The position numbers were made by a program, and so were the translations under genes. A stretch of 64,000 nucleotides of DNA from Polyangiaceae bacterium (GTDB lineage Bacteria; Myxococcota_A; Polyangia; Polyangiales; Polyangiaceae), in assembly GCA_025353725.1 (NCBI GenBank), contig JANXOF010000086.1, forward strand, positions 1 to 64,000, written 5' to 3'. Within the stretch, counting starts at the first letter, position 1; each line of letters opens with the position of its first letter. Positions 1 through 9,366 of the stretch are shown in pieces. The notes beneath the pieces were generated by a model that was given only the letters and a program-made list of their open reading frames with translations, ran no database searches and was not told where the DNA came from.

Positions 1-107
1 GCCGCAACCTCGAGGATGCGCGCAAACCGCTCGCGGTTACGGGGGTCGTCGAACTTCGCGTCCCTCGCAATCGATACCAGCGCAGCAATCTCATGGGGCT
101 CGAGCAT
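1..107 (-). CDS. Hypothetical protein, 5' end only (cut by window edge)
   Basis: An open frame reads leftward off the window from an ATG at 107. The visible 35 residues begin MLEPHEIAAL and continue as an acidic and basic helical stretch without motifs I recognise. It lies downstream of rplS in the same orientation, with a 174-base gap, so it may be cotranscribed. No strong Shine-Dalgarno precedes the ATG. The product cannot be named from this fragment, and the reading frame itself is only moderately supported because so little is visible. Confidence 0.4.
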   Translation of the reverse strand, partial: MLEPHEIAALVSIARDAKFDDPRNRERFARILEVA

Positions 108-281
108 GCGGCCAAAAGATCACGTCCCGAGGCGCACCGCACCGAAAAAACCGCAGTTCCGGCCGCGATTATTTTGCCGCGGTAACTTTTTAGCCACGTT
201 GTGTTGAACCACGAGACTCCTGTACGGCGACGCCCCCCGACGACGCCAGCGCGCCGCTATCGGCGAAAAACGCCGCCCTTC

Positions 282-635
282 TCAGTTGTCTTTTTGATCG
301 CGGACGCGCGCAGCTTTGCCCTGGAGCTCGCGCAAGTAGAAGAGACGCGCGCGGCGGACGACGCCCTTCGACACGATATCGACCTTGTCGATGCGCGGCG
401 AGTGCGAAAGGAATTGCCGCTCGACACCTACGCTGAAGCTAACTTTTCGCACCGTGAACGTACTCCGCGCGCCTGCCCGATGCCGCTTGAGCACGACGCC
501 CTGGAACACCTGGACGCGATCCTTGTCGCCTTCCACGATCTTGTAGTGCACGCGAATCGTGTCACCCACGCGGAATTCGGGGATACCCGTACGAAGCTGC
601 TCGTTTTCGATCTGGGCGATCTTCGCGTTCTGCAT
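282..635 (-). CDS. rplS: 50S ribosomal protein L19
   Basis: This 117-residue protein is the full-length bacterial L19, which sits at the 30S/50S interface of the large subunit. The family pattern is clear: an N-terminal helix, then the F-R-V-G-D-T-I-R-V segment, the VFQGVVLKR motif and the basic C-terminal [10 protein letters not shown] segment. The start ATG at 635 has a GGAAAG-like ribosome binding site about 7 bases upstream. In many bacteria rplS follows trmD in an rpsP operon. Here a 658-base gap precedes it and no trmD or rpsP is adjacent, so it appears to have its own promoter in the divergent region shared with rplC. Confidence 0.97.
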   Translation of the reverse strand: MQNAKIAQIENEQLRTGIPEFRVGDTIRVHYKIVEGDKDRVQVFQGVVLKRHRAGARSTFTVRKVSFSVGVERQFLSHSPRIDKVDIVSKGVVRRARLFYLRELQGKAARVRDQKDN

Positions 636-1293
636 GGCCGTTTCTTTCCAGAATCCAGTAGGTTGAAGTGAACTTAGTGAGCCCAGCGGATTTGGAGCTC
701 GGCCGTCTCGTGAACGACTGAATGTATAACCATCTGAGCATCAGAACATCGGAATGAAGGAACGACGGAACCCAGCTGCTCGACAGCCTAGTCAGCCTCT
801 CCAGCACCCCAGCCCAGCACTCCAAAACGAGGCTCAACAACATTTCTATCGTACGAAATACGTAGAGATGTCCCGAGGACGGTCGAGCGTGGCTTCTCCG
901 TGACTCGGCGGGGCTAGTCTTAGAGCACGCGCATCGAACTGTGTCAACGAACCCCCACCCAACAATGTTCAGCCGCCGCATGAATCGGAGTGCATGCGTC
1001 CGGGACGCCGAAGGCCTAGCGACCCCGAAGCGTGAATGCGATGGCGTCGCGCTTGACGGAGCGTGAACGAACGAGCAAAGTCGCTGCCCCTGCCCAATGA
1101 CGGGAAGGGGAGAGACTGTAAGCTTCGGGAAAGCCCCGCGGGTCCTGCGCTAGGAACCGTCACTCGTCGACACCTCAAGGGTAGCGAGCGAACGCCAAGC
1201 GGTCTTTTGTTGGTCGCCGTTTCGAGAACCTCAGCTCGAACCGGCCAACAGGTCTTGAATCACGGCACCGCTAGCGCAAGAAAAGGTACTTCT
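636..1293. other. Long divergent intergenic region between rplS and rplC
   Basis: These 658 bases separate two divergently transcribed ribosomal protein genes and must hold promoters for both. I see no convincing coding frame and no tRNA. The frame of rplC stays open upstream to 1063, but the L3 family begins at the ATG at 1294, so that extension is not believed. The space before rplC could hold an autoregulatory leader; I could not identify a known leader fold by eye. Confidence 0.5.
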
Positions 1294-1965
1294 ATGAACA
1301 CCAAGCCCGGAACCATTGGCATGAAGCTGGGAATGACCCAGCTCTACAAGGATGACGGCACCGTTCAACGCGTCACGGTGCTCGACATGAGTGCTGTCTC
1401 CGTTGTCGGTAAGCGAACGCTTGAGAAGGATGGGTACGTCGCCCTCGTGTTTGGCGTGACGGATGCGAAGGAGAAGCACCTCACGAAGGCCGAATCCGGC
1501 TCTTTCAAGAAGAAGGGCGTGACGGCCAAGCGCGAGCTCAGTGAGTTGCGGTGCTCGGAAGAGTTCGCCTCGAAGTTCGAGCTGGGTGCGTCGCTCAAGC
1601 TCGATGAGTTGTTTACCGTGGGTCAAAAAGTCGACACGCGCGGAATTACGCGCGGTCGTGGGTTTACCGGCGTTATGCGCCGCTGGAACTTCGCGGGCGC
1701 CCCGAGTGAGACTCACGGCACGCACGAGTATCGCCGTCACGGCGGCTCGATCGGTACGAACATGACGCCAGGCCGCACGCTGCCAAACCTCAAAATGCCT
1801 GGCCAGTACGGCAACGAAACCGTGAGCGTTCTCAATCTCAAGGTCGCACGCATCGACGCAGAAAAAGGCCTCCTAATGATCGAGGGAGGCATTCCCGGTG
1901 GAACGAACGAGGTTGTCCTCGTGCGTCACGCCGTGAAAGAGCGCGTTCGCAAAGCAGGCCGCTAG
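1294..1965 (+). CDS. rplC: 50S ribosomal protein L3
   Basis: This 223-residue protein is L3, an early-assembling 23S rRNA-binding protein near the peptidyl transferase centre. The N-terminus has the family signature GMKLGMTQLY. The central extended loop carries GRGFTGVMRRW, a RRHGGSIG segment and the MPGQYGNE motif, followed by the C-terminal beta-barrel ending in VPG-like IPGGTNEVV. The start at 1294 is chosen because L3 starts with this short basic segment and an AAAAGG element lies just upstream. The gene stands alone: rpsJ is not upstream and rplD, rplW and rplB are not downstream, unlike the usual S10 operon. It may be the only copy moved out of the operon, or a second copy. Confidence 0.96.
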   Translation: MNTKPGTIGMKLGMTQLYKDDGTVQRVTVLDMSAVSVVGKRTLEKDGYVALVFGVTDAKEKHLTKAESGSFKKKGVTAKRELSELRCSEEFASKFELGASLKLDELFTVGQKVDTRGITRGRGFTGVMRRWNFAGAPSETHGTHEYRRHGGSIGTNMTPGRTLPNLKMPGQYGNETVSVLNLKVARIDAEKGLLMIEGGIPGGTNEVVLVRHAVKERVRKAGR

Positions 1966-1985
1966 AGTTTTCGGAGGCGTACGCG

Positions 1986-2183
1986 CTACGTCTCTTCGTC
2001 ACTCGACCATCCGCGCGCACGCTGCCACGTCTCGTGGGCCGTGCCGCGCGGTTCTGAAGGTTCGATCCAGTCGACCTCGAGGTCGAGAATGCTTGGCATC
2101 CGCGGTCGCACGGCCTTTGGTTCGGCTGCACCCGTACCTGCCATGCTCGTTGGGGTTACGTGGAAAACGCACTTTAGGTTCAT
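1986..2183 (-). CDS. Hypothetical small acidic protein (65 aa)
   Basis: A 65-residue frame starts at ATG 2183 and ends at 1986, convergent with rplC. The C-terminal half has a composition unlike a random frame, with a hydrophobic/acidic segment SILDLEVDWIEPSEP followed by an acidic end. I recognise no domain. The frame stays open further upstream, but the longer version is rich in Arg and Ser and looks like shadow sequence, so the internal ATG is preferred. The 423-base gap between rplC and rlmE holds nothing else that I can support. This may be spurious. Confidence 0.35.
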   Translation of the reverse strand: MNLKCVFHVTPTSMAGTGAAEPKAVRPRMPSILDLEVDWIEPSEPRGTAHETWQRARGWSSDEET

Positions 2184-2387
2184 GTCTTGGGCTCTGTGTG
2201 CTGACGTTCTTGCGATAGGCGAGCGAGTCGCGTCGTCGAGGCCGCACGACACGAAGAGTGTCGCACGGGAGTGCGAGCCGCGCTTCGGACTTTGCGTGGG
2301 CTGCACCTTCGCCGTTCCGAGTCGCCGTTGGCCTGCGCCTTGATGCCGCTTGAAGCGCCTTGAAACGATGGAATTGAGGCAGTAGCG

Positions 2388-3011
2388 ATGGCGAAGGGTA
2401 GAAACGCTAAAAATCCGTATGCGCGCGCCGACCGCTTCACAGTGGAGGCGAAAAAGCAGGGATATCCGGCGCGCAGTGTATTCAAGCTCGAGGAAATCGA
2501 TCGACGCATTCGCCTGCTCCGACCCGGCATGCACGTCCTTGACCTCGGGGCCGCTCCCGGGAGCTGGATGCTCTACACTGCACAAAAAATAGGTCGAAAC
2601 GGCAAGCTCCTTGCCGTCGACTTGACCGAAATCACCGTGCCCATTCCAGAAAATACGACGTTTTCTCAGGGTGACGCTCTCTCGCTCGAGAACGAGGCTC
2701 TTGCCATGTTCGCACCGTACGACCTCGTGCTCAGCGACATGGCTCCCAACACCACCGGCAATCGTCTCGGTGACCAGACCAGGAGTTTCGAGCTTTTTAT
2801 GCGCGCCTTGAAAATCGCCGAAATGCTCTTGAAGCCGGGGGGCGCATTCGTCGGGAAGATCTTCATGGGAGAGGACTTCGCCAACGCGAAGAAAGACGTT
2901 AAACGTGTGTTTGGCGAGGAGCGCGCGCTCAAGCCCGAAGGAACGCGAACCTCAAGTTACGAGCTCTTCCTCGTCGGGCTTGCGAGAAAGACCACGGTTC
3001 CAGCGGCCTAG
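2388..3011 (+). CDS. rlmE: 23S rRNA (uridine-2552-2'-O)-methyltransferase
   Basis: This 207-residue enzyme of the RrmJ/FtsJ family uses S-adenosylmethionine to methylate the ribose of U2552 in the 23S rRNA A-loop, a late step of 50S maturation. The SAM-binding motif is LDLGAAPGSW (residues 51-60). The catalytic K-D-K-E tetrad is present at K33 (VFK), D117 (LSDMAP), K157 (GKIF) and E192 (SYE), matching the spacing of the E. coli enzyme. Length is typical. The ATG at 2388 begins the basic N-terminal segment usual for the family. It stands between a ribosomal protein gene and a kinase gene, transcribed with the latter. Confidence 0.95.
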   Translation: MAKGRNAKNPYARADRFTVEAKKQGYPARSVFKLEEIDRRIRLLRPGMHVLDLGAAPGSWMLYTAQKIGRNGKLLAVDLTEITVPIPENTTFSQGDALSLENEALAMFAPYDLVLSDMAPNTTGNRLGDQTRSFELFMRALKIAEMLLKPGGAFVGKIFMGEDFANAKKDVKRVFGEERALKPEGTRTSSYELFLVGLARKTTVPAA

Positions 3012-3066
3012 CCTGAGTCCCCGCGACGGGTGCCTGAGGAGAGCTTAGTGGTGTACCTTCTTCTTC

Positions 3067-6000
3067 GTGATGGGGGTCGCGTTCCAGGGGTTACTCGCAG
3101 GTCGGTTCGTGATCGAGCGAGAGGTCGGTCGCGGTGGCGTCGGTATTGTTTACCGTGCGACCGACGAGGTCTCCGAGGCTCATGTTGCCTTGAAGGTCAT
3201 CGCGATTCCCGGTGTAGACGCCAGCGAGGAGGCTCGGTTCGGCCGGGAGGGCCGCGTGCTCGCTGGCCTGAACCATCCGGGGATTGTTCGTGTCGTTGCC
3301 TTCGGACAACTCGAAGACGGGCATCCTTACGTGGCGATGGAGTGGCTTGACGGCGAAGACGTCGCGCAGCGGCAAAAGCGTGCTCCACTTACCCTCGGGC
3401 AGGCGGTGGAGGTCGGTGCGAGCGTGGCGGATGCCCTCGCCTACGCGCACGGCGTTGGTATCGTGCATCGCGATGTGAAGCCGTCGAATGTGATTCTTGT
3501 CGGGAGTCGCGCCGGACATGATTGGCCCATCGCGTCAAAGCTCGTCGACTTTGGCGTGGCGTCCGCTGAAGACGCTCGTTTAACGCGCACGGGAGCCATT
3601 ATCGGGACGCCGGCTTACATGGCACCGGAACAGGCACGCGGAGATTCTGAAGTTGACTCTCGTGCTGACATCTACGGGCTCGGCGCGACACTTTTTGAGA
3701 TGATCGCAGGGCGCCCGCCCCACGTCGGGCCAACGCCCGTCGCGATTCTCGCTCGCCTGGTCACAACCCCCGCACCTCGCCTCACGGAGATCTTTCCCGA
3801 TGCTCCACACTCGCTCGACAACTTGCTCAGCGAGATGCTCGCGACGCAGCCCGAGGATCGTCCGAAGAAAGCTTCGGACGTCACGGATAGGCTGCGCGCC
3901 ATTGCGCTGGAGTTAGAACGCGCGCCCATCGCGGCTCACACGCTGGTGCCCGAATCGGGCAAGTCGCCGAGTATGGGGTCGATAGTTCTTTCGAGTGTGC
4001 GTCCCGGTGGGTCGCGGCTGGTGACATCGATCTTGGCAACGGCAGTCCCGAAAGGCCCAGGGCGAAGTCGACTGATTGCGCACCTTCGTGCGCGAGGCGC
4101 TGAGGCGACCGAACTCGGAGGAGACGCCATCGTCGCCCACCTTGGTGTCAAAATGGCCATCGGTGACGAAGCCGTTCGCGCTATTGATCTTGGGCTTCGA
4201 CTTGCGAAAGCAGGATGTCGAGTCGGCGTTGCCAGCGGCCGAACGCGGATCGACCGTACGCGTCCGACGGGCGAAGTCGTGGACCGCGCCGCCGCACTCT
4301 CGCGGGATGCCCCAAAGGGGCAGGTGCTTGCGGACACGACCACAAGCGAGCTCGCCCGGGATAGCTTCGAGATGGAGTTGCGTGCGGACGGATCGGCGAT
4401 CGTTTCCGCGAAGACCACGGTAAAAAAGGACCTTGCCTGCGGGTCGCCTTTCGTCGGGCGCGAAGCGGACCTTGCCCAAATCGTGGCGGCTTACGAGAGG
4501 TGCGAAGACGATAGAACGCCTATTGTGGTAACGATTAGCGGCCCGCCCGGGATCGGTAAGACCCGCTTACGCCATGAGGCGATAACGCTTATTGATACGC
4601 ACGCGTCGGCGCCTCGCGTCGTGCTTGTTCGAGCGGAGTCTTTTGCCAAAAGCCACGCGCTCGGGATCATGGCTGACGTCGCGCGGCGCATCGTTGGCGT
4701 CGCCAAAGGCGCACGGCTCGACGATGTTCTTCGCGCGATCGACGCACTTTTTCCAGATTCGGAAGTCGTTCGTCGAAGTACGCGCGAGCTCGTCGCGCGG
4801 CTTGTTGCGAACGAGCCGCTTCCTGAAAGCGTCGATGCCCGTGCGGCGCGCGACGCGCTGTGGATCGCGCTCACGGAAATTGCGATTCGCGCCTCGAAGG
4901 ATGCGCCGCTCGTCATCGCGGTCGAAGATCTGCAATGGGCTGACCTCGACAGCGTCGCCTGGCTCGATCACCTTCTCGTTCGCGCGTCCGGGCACGCGGT
5001 CTTCGTGGTCGTGACTGCACGACCCACGCTTTGGCGTGATGATCCTTCCCGGTTTTCGGGCCGAGATCACGTGCGTATCGAGCTAAGGCCCCTGGCCAAG
5101 CGCACCGTTCGTGCGATTGCTACGGCGATCCTCGGTGACAAGGCTTCCGGCGAAAGCGGTATCGCTCGAGTCGAATCGATTGCCGCGCAAGCCGGTGGTT
5201 CACCACTGTTCGCCGAAGAGCTCGCTCGCCTTGCGCACCAGGGGCGCGACGCCGCGAACGCCCCGACCATCGAGGCCGCGATTCAAGTTTCGCTCGATGC
5301 GCTCGACGAAGACGTTCGTGAGGCCGCGACGAAGCTCAGCGTGTTCGGTATGCAGGTATGGGATTCATCGCTCGCGTCGCTTGGTGTCCGCCACGCGTCC
5401 GAAGTGATGAGCGCCTTGACGGCGGCCGAGCTGCTCGTTGAGCAGTCCCATTCGCGCTTTCGAGATACGCAAGAATGGGCTTTCAAACATGCGCTTACGC
5501 GTGAGGTGGCGTACGCGTCGCTCGCGGACGACCAACTCAAAGACCTTCATGTGCGCGCGGGGCATTGGCTTGCGCGCATGGGTGAAGACGACGCCATCGT
5601 TGCGCGCCACTTCGAACTTGGCGGAGACCTCGTAAACGCAGCGAACTACCTTGAAAAAGCAGCGCGTCGTGCGCTCACCGCAAATGCTCTTGGGGAGGCC
5701 GTGCGCCTTGCGGAAAAGTCACTTGCCTTTGCCGAGGATAAGCCGACGCAATTCGCCCGCGCTCAGATCCTCGACGAGGCGTGGAATCGTCTGGATGCCC
5801 GCGCGGGCGAGCGCGACACGGCTGTCCGTGCCATGCAGGAGTCCGTCTACGACGAAGCAAGTGAGGTGCGTTCACGCGGTGCGCGCGTCCGCTACGAGGA
5901 TGCTTGCGCGGGAGGGCCGGACACAACTGCGGGGCTCCAAGACGTTATCCGTCGCGCGAAGGCTGCAGGCCTGTTCGACGAAGAGGCAAGAAGTGCCGCG

Positions 6001-7011
6001 GCGCTTGCGGCCCGCCTTGCCTTTGCGGGCGAGCTCGAGCAGGCAGCCGACGTCGCGCACTCGCTTCTCGAGCTCTCGCGTGTGCATGGCATCCCTGGAG
6101 CTGCGGTCGACGCATGGCAGACGCTCGCCGTTGTGCGTCAAGGGCGCGGAGATGTCGGTTCGGCCCTTGAGGCGCGCCGAAGTGCAGCCCACGCCGCTGC
6201 CGCTGCCGGGTTGAAAACACGCGAAGCGACGCTCACCATCAACGTTGGCTTTGCGCTGACGACGATGGGGGCGAAGCAAGAGGCACGGACGGCGATTGAA
6301 GCTGGCATCGCGTTGGCTCAAGCCGTGGGGTCGCCGGGAACGGTACGGCACGGCCTGATGAACTTGCTTTGCTGGGTAGCGACGTTCGGCCCAGATCCGA
6401 CGCTCGACGCGTTGCTTGTTGAGCCCCGCGCTATCGCCGACAACGCCGTTTCGGGAGGGTGGGTACCCCACGACAGAGCGACGCTCGGCGTACTTTTTTA
6501 TCGAGGGGCCGAATGGCTACGAGAAGATACCCGTGTCGACCCGCACTCGCACGAAGCTCGAAGTGCCGAGTCAAGGCATGCCGATCAGGCGCGAACGCTT
6601 TTGAAAACGGCGGCCCTTGGCTATCGAGCCACGAAAATGCTCGATGTTGTCCCCGTCGCGCTAGGACTCTGGGCGGAGGCGGAGCGTCGTTGCGGGTCGC
6701 CGGACAGCGCGCTGTCGATAGCGACCGAAGCTGGGAGCTTGCTCGAGAACGGCTCACCGAGCTTGCTCAACGAAGCTTCGATTTACCTCGCGCTTCACGA
6801 CGCTTGCATCGATCTTGGGAAGCTTGCGGAGGCCAAAGACGCCATCAAGCGCGGGCTACCGCGGCTCGCTACACGCGTGAACGGTTTGGCGGGGACACCG
6901 TACGCCAAAGATTTTCTCTTCGATCTTGCGCCGAACGCAGGACTTATCGCGGCGGCGGAGAGGTACGGACTTCTCCCTACCGAAATTCGGTCGCTGCTTG
7001 ACCGCGCTTGA
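3067..7011 (+). CDS. Ser/Thr protein kinase fused to cyclase-like, AAA ATPase and TPR-like regions
   Basis: A 1314-residue cytoplasmic signalling protein. Residues about 12-285 are a Hanks-type kinase with glycine loop GRGGVG (21-26), catalytic Lys43, HRDVKPSN (134-141), DFG (161-163) and APE (186-188), so it should be active. Residues about 310-440 resemble a class III nucleotide cyclase fold (GGDAIVAHLG, then VDRAAAL), but the first metal-binding Asp segment is missing, so this part is probably non-catalytic. An AAA_16-type ATPase follows, with Walker A GPPGIGKT (492-499) and Walker B LVIAVEDLQWAD near 615. The C-terminal half is alpha-helical, Ala-rich and TPR-like. No membrane segment is seen. 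GTG 3067 and ATG 3070 are adjacent possible starts. The target is unknown. Confidence 0.92.
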   Translation: MMGVAFQGLLAGRFVIEREVGRGGVGIVYRATDEVSEAHVALKVIAIPGVDASEEARFGREGRVLAGLNHPGIVRVVAFGQLEDGHPYVAMEWLDGEDVAQRQKRAPLTLGQAVEVGASVADALAYAHGVGIVHRDVKPSNVILVGSRAGHDWPIASKLVDFGVASAEDARLTRTGAIIGTPAYMAPEQARGDSEVDSRADIYGLGATLFEMIAGRPPHVGPTPVAILARLVTTPAPRLTEIFPDAPHSLDNLLSEMLATQPEDRPKKASDVTDRLRAIALELERAPIAAHTLVPESGKSPSMGSIVLSSVRPGGSRLVTSILATAVPKGPGRSRLIAHLRARGAEATELGGDAIVAHLGVKMAIGDEAVRAIDLGLRLAKAGCRVGVASGRTRIDRTRPTGEVVDRAAALSRDAPKGQVLADTTTSELARDSFEMELRADGSAIVSAKTTVKKDLACGSPFVGREADLAQIVAAYERCEDDRTPIVVTISGPPGIGKTRLRHEAITLIDTHASAPRVVLVRAESFAKSHALGIMADVARRIVGVAKGARLDDVLRAIDALFPDSEVVRRSTRELVARLVANEPLPESVDARAARDALWIALTEIAIRASKDAPLVIAVEDLQWADLDSVAWLDHLLVRASGHAVFVVVTARPTLWRDDPSRFSGRDHVRIELRPLAKRTVRAIATAILGDKASGESGIARVESIAAQAGGSPLFAEELARLAHQGRDAANAPTIEAAIQVSLDALDEDVREAATKLSVFGMQVWDSSLASLGVRHASEVMSALTAAELLVEQSHSRFRDTQEWAFKHALTREVAYASLADDQLKDLHVRAGHWLARMGEDDAIVARHFELGGDLVNAANYLEKAARRALTANALGEAVRLAEKSLAFAEDKPTQFARAQILDEAWNRLDARAGERDTAVRAMQESVYDEASEVRSRGARVRYEDACAGGPDTTAGLQDVIRRAKAAGLFDEEARSAAALAARLAFAGELEQAADVAHSLLELSRVHGIPGAAVDAWQTLAVVRQGRGDVGSALEARRSAAHAAAAAGLKTREATLTINVGFALTTMGAKQEARTAIEAGIALAQAVGSPGTVRHGLMNLLCWVATFGPDPTLDALLVEPRAIADNAVSGGWVPHDRATLGVLFYRGAEWLREDTRVDPHSHEARSAESRHADQARTLLKTAALGYRATKMLDVVPVALGLWAEAERRCGSPDSALSIATEAGSLLENGSPSLLNEASIYLALHDACIDLGKLAEAKDAIKRGLPRLATRVNGLAGTPYAKDFLFDLAPNAGLIAAAERYGLLPTEIRSLLDRA

Positions 7012-7048
7012 CGAGGCTCGTGTGCGAGTGAGCTGAGCCGTCCAACCC

Positions 7049-7075
7049 GCGAGACTACCTTAACGTAGGTCTCGC
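7049..7075 (+). terminator. Hairpin downstream of kinase gene
   Basis: An inverted repeat GCGAGAC-TAC / GTA-G-GTCTCGC gives a 10-bp stem with one bulged G and a 6-base loop, 37 bases after the kinase stop. No T-run follows, so termination activity is uncertain. The rest of the 324-base gap up to the M4 protease gene shows nothing else I can support. Confidence 0.4.
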
Positions 7076-7335
7076 ACCGTGGATCGGAGCTCCATCAGCT
7101 TCGACAAAGGGGCGCTCAGGCTCGCGCCTTGCCAACCAAAGAGCGCTGGAATCGTCCTCAATGCCCCCGTTTTTCTCCCACAACACCCGACGAGTTGCCG
7201 GGCGATTGTAGCGGTTTCCGTTGTGCCTTTAGCAGGACGCACGCTCACTCGATTGGCTCGTTGCTTGCTCAAGTTTGGCCGAACGTCGCGGCTCCCCCCT
7301 CCACGGAGCGTCGGGGCCTTTCTCAGGGAGACGAG

Positions 7336-9357
7336 ATGAGAAAATTCGCATTTTTCGCGCTCGCTATCGTGTCTTCAGGCTGCAGCGCCGACCCGCAGCT
7401 GGGGTCGAACGAACCCGCGACGCCGCGCCTGACGGACCCGGGCGTCACGCCTGCTCAGGTTCAAGCTTTCGGGCGCCTCCAGGCGGACACCGGCATGACG
7501 TGGGCTTGGTCGCAGCAGGCCACGCTTGCGACGCCCATGCATCTTTCCGCCCCTAGGACAGGTAAGGGTGTCCTGACGGCCGGCGCGAGAGCGGATCACG
7601 CGACCGTCGCGTTCGTTGGCCAATACAAGGATCTCTTTAAGATGCGAGACGCGGCCACTGAGCTTGCAGTCACGACGTCCGAGGTCGACGCGCTTGCGAT
7701 GACCCATGTGCGCTTTCAGCAAGTCACCCACGGCGTCCCGGTCGTGGGTGCGGAGCTTGCGGCTCATTACGACGGCGAAGGTCGTATGGCCTCGATTCTC
7801 GCCAATTACGTATCCGGCATTGGCGATCTCAATCTCGAGCCCTCGATCACCGCAAAAGCCGCGAAAGACATCGCTCTTGCGGAAGTCGCAGCGTACTCGA
7901 AGGACGTTGACGAAAACCTGCGTCACGCGAGTGACGGTAACCTGGTCGTCTTCGCCTTGGGTTCGCGGGCTCCGACTCTCGCGTACCAAGTGACCGTTCG
8001 CGCCGTGTATGGGAACGAGCCGGCTGTCTGGGTCACGACGATCGACGCCAAGACGGGCAAAGTTATCGACCGCTACAACGACCTGCAGACGATCGAAGCC
8101 ACGGGAAAGGGCGTTCTCGGCGACGTTCGGAAGTTTGAGGTGGCCGCCGGCGGCAGTGGTTATGTGATGAGAGATACTTCGACCGGGACTCCCATTATGA
8201 CCTACAGCGCGGGTGGGAAAGCCGCGGGTCCGGATAGTGGCGCGACGCTCGTGACCTCACCGACGCTGGCAAGTTGGGACACGGGACTTGGTGCCGGTGC
8301 GGCTGTTGATGCCCATACGAACTCGAATACCGTCGCGGCGTACTACTTGAAAGTTCATGGGCGCAAAGGGATTGACGGGGTAGGGGGCGCGCTCTTGTCA
8401 ACAGTACATTACGGTAAAGCGTACGATAATGCATTTTGGGACGGTACAGGAATGACGTACGGTGACGGTGGTCAGGATTTTATCCCTCTTTCGGCTTCGC
8501 TCGCGGTAGCGGGTCACGAAATATCTCATGGCATTACTCAACTGACTTCCAAGCTTGGGCCGAACAATCAGCAAGGTGCGACAAATGAAGCGTGGAGTGA
8601 TATTATGGGTGCTTATATAAAGCATTCGAAAACGCCGAGCGATAAGGATTGGAGTACGGGCGAAGAAATTGCTAAGTCAGGCCTCCCGCTTCGAGATGCG
8701 AAGACTCCGGGCGCGAGGTACCCGGCACACATGAGTCAATACAGCACGACTCAGACAGACCAAGGAGGCATTCATACGAACTGCACCATCGTTAGTCATA
8801 CCGCTTACCTCATGACGATGGGCGGTATCAACTCGGTGTCAAAGACGGCCGTTCCATTCGGGCTGGGGTGGGATAAAGCTGAAAAGCTCTGGTTCCGAGC
8901 GAATACGAAATACTTTCTCACTACGACAGACTTCGCACAGGCGGCTCAAGCGACCATGCAGGCTGCGAAAGATCTCGCGTTTACCGAGAACGAACAAAAT
9001 ATTGTCGATTGCGCTTGGAAGGCTACGGGCGTCGTCACAGGCGCGTGTTCGCCCATGGTCGACCCCAAAGCGGTTGCCGTCCCTGTCGGCGGTCCGGACG
9101 CCGGTGCTACCTCGAACGGTGCCGTCGCGGACAACACGGGCAAAAGCCCGACCGACGCGAAGCACAGCATAGCGGCCGCCGAAGCGCCAGAGACGACGCC
9201 CCCTGCGGCGCCTCGAAGGAGTACGCTCGGAGCCGGGTCTTCGTCGGGCGCAGGCTGCAGCGTCCCCTCCGGTGCGGCCAACGGATTCAGCCCATGGGCT
9301 GGGCTGTTCGCGGCTGTTTTTGGTATCGCGGCTGTCCGTCGTCGTAAGCGCGCGTGA
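7336..9357 (+). CDS. Secreted M4 (thermolysin-family) metalloprotease with MYXO-CTERM-like tail
   Basis: A 673-residue exported zinc protease. The ATG at 7336 is chosen because CAGGGAG lies just upstream and it opens a lipoprotein-like signal peptide with Cys at VSSGC. A FTP/PepSY-type propeptide follows. The catalytic domain has HEISH at 394-398 (HExxH), the third zinc ligand Glu418 in GATNEAWSDIMG, and the downstream GGIHTN...SH segment holding the active-site His. After a Thr/Ala-rich linker the protein ends with Gly-Cys-Ser, a hydrophobic helix and RRRKRA, resembling the MYXO-CTERM surface-sorting signal. DNA around 8390-8720, encoding the catalytic core, is visibly AT-richer than its flanks. 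It likely degrades external or prey protein. Confidence 0.93.
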   Translation: MRKFAFFALAIVSSGCSADPQLGSNEPATPRLTDPGVTPAQVQAFGRLQADTGMTWAWSQQATLATPMHLSAPRTGKGVLTAGARADHATVAFVGQYKDLFKMRDAATELAVTTSEVDALAMTHVRFQQVTHGVPVVGAELAAHYDGEGRMASILANYVSGIGDLNLEPSITAKAAKDIALAEVAAYSKDVDENLRHASDGNLVVFALGSRAPTLAYQVTVRAVYGNEPAVWVTTIDAKTGKVIDRYNDLQTIEATGKGVLGDVRKFEVAAGGSGYVMRDTSTGTPIMTYSAGGKAAGPDSGATLVTSPTLASWDTGLGAGAAVDAHTNSNTVAAYYLKVHGRKGIDGVGGALLSTVHYGKAYDNAFWDGTGMTYGDGGQDFIPLSASLAVAGHEISHGITQLTSKLGPNNQQGATNEAWSDIMGAYIKHSKTPSDKDWSTGEEIAKSGLPLRDAKTPGARYPAHMSQYSTTQTDQGGIHTNCTIVSHTAYLMTMGGINSVSKTAVPFGLGWDKAEKLWFRANTKYFLTTTDFAQAAQATMQAAKDLAFTENEQNIVDCAWKATGVVTGACSPMVDPKAVAVPVGGPDAGATSNGAVADNTGKSPTDAKHSIAAAEAPETTPPAAPRRSTLGAGSSSGAGCSVPSGAANGFSPWAGLFAAVFGIAAVRRRKRA

Positions 9358-9366
9358 GCGCGCGGC

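Noticed and set aside
1063-1293. Upstream in-frame extension of rplC
   Set aside because: L3 proteins begin at the position of the ATG at 1294; the extension is low-quality sequence and lacks family similarity.
2059-2068. GGTTCGATCC resembling a tRNA T-loop
   Set aside because: Flanking bases do not form a T stem, acceptor or anticodon arm.
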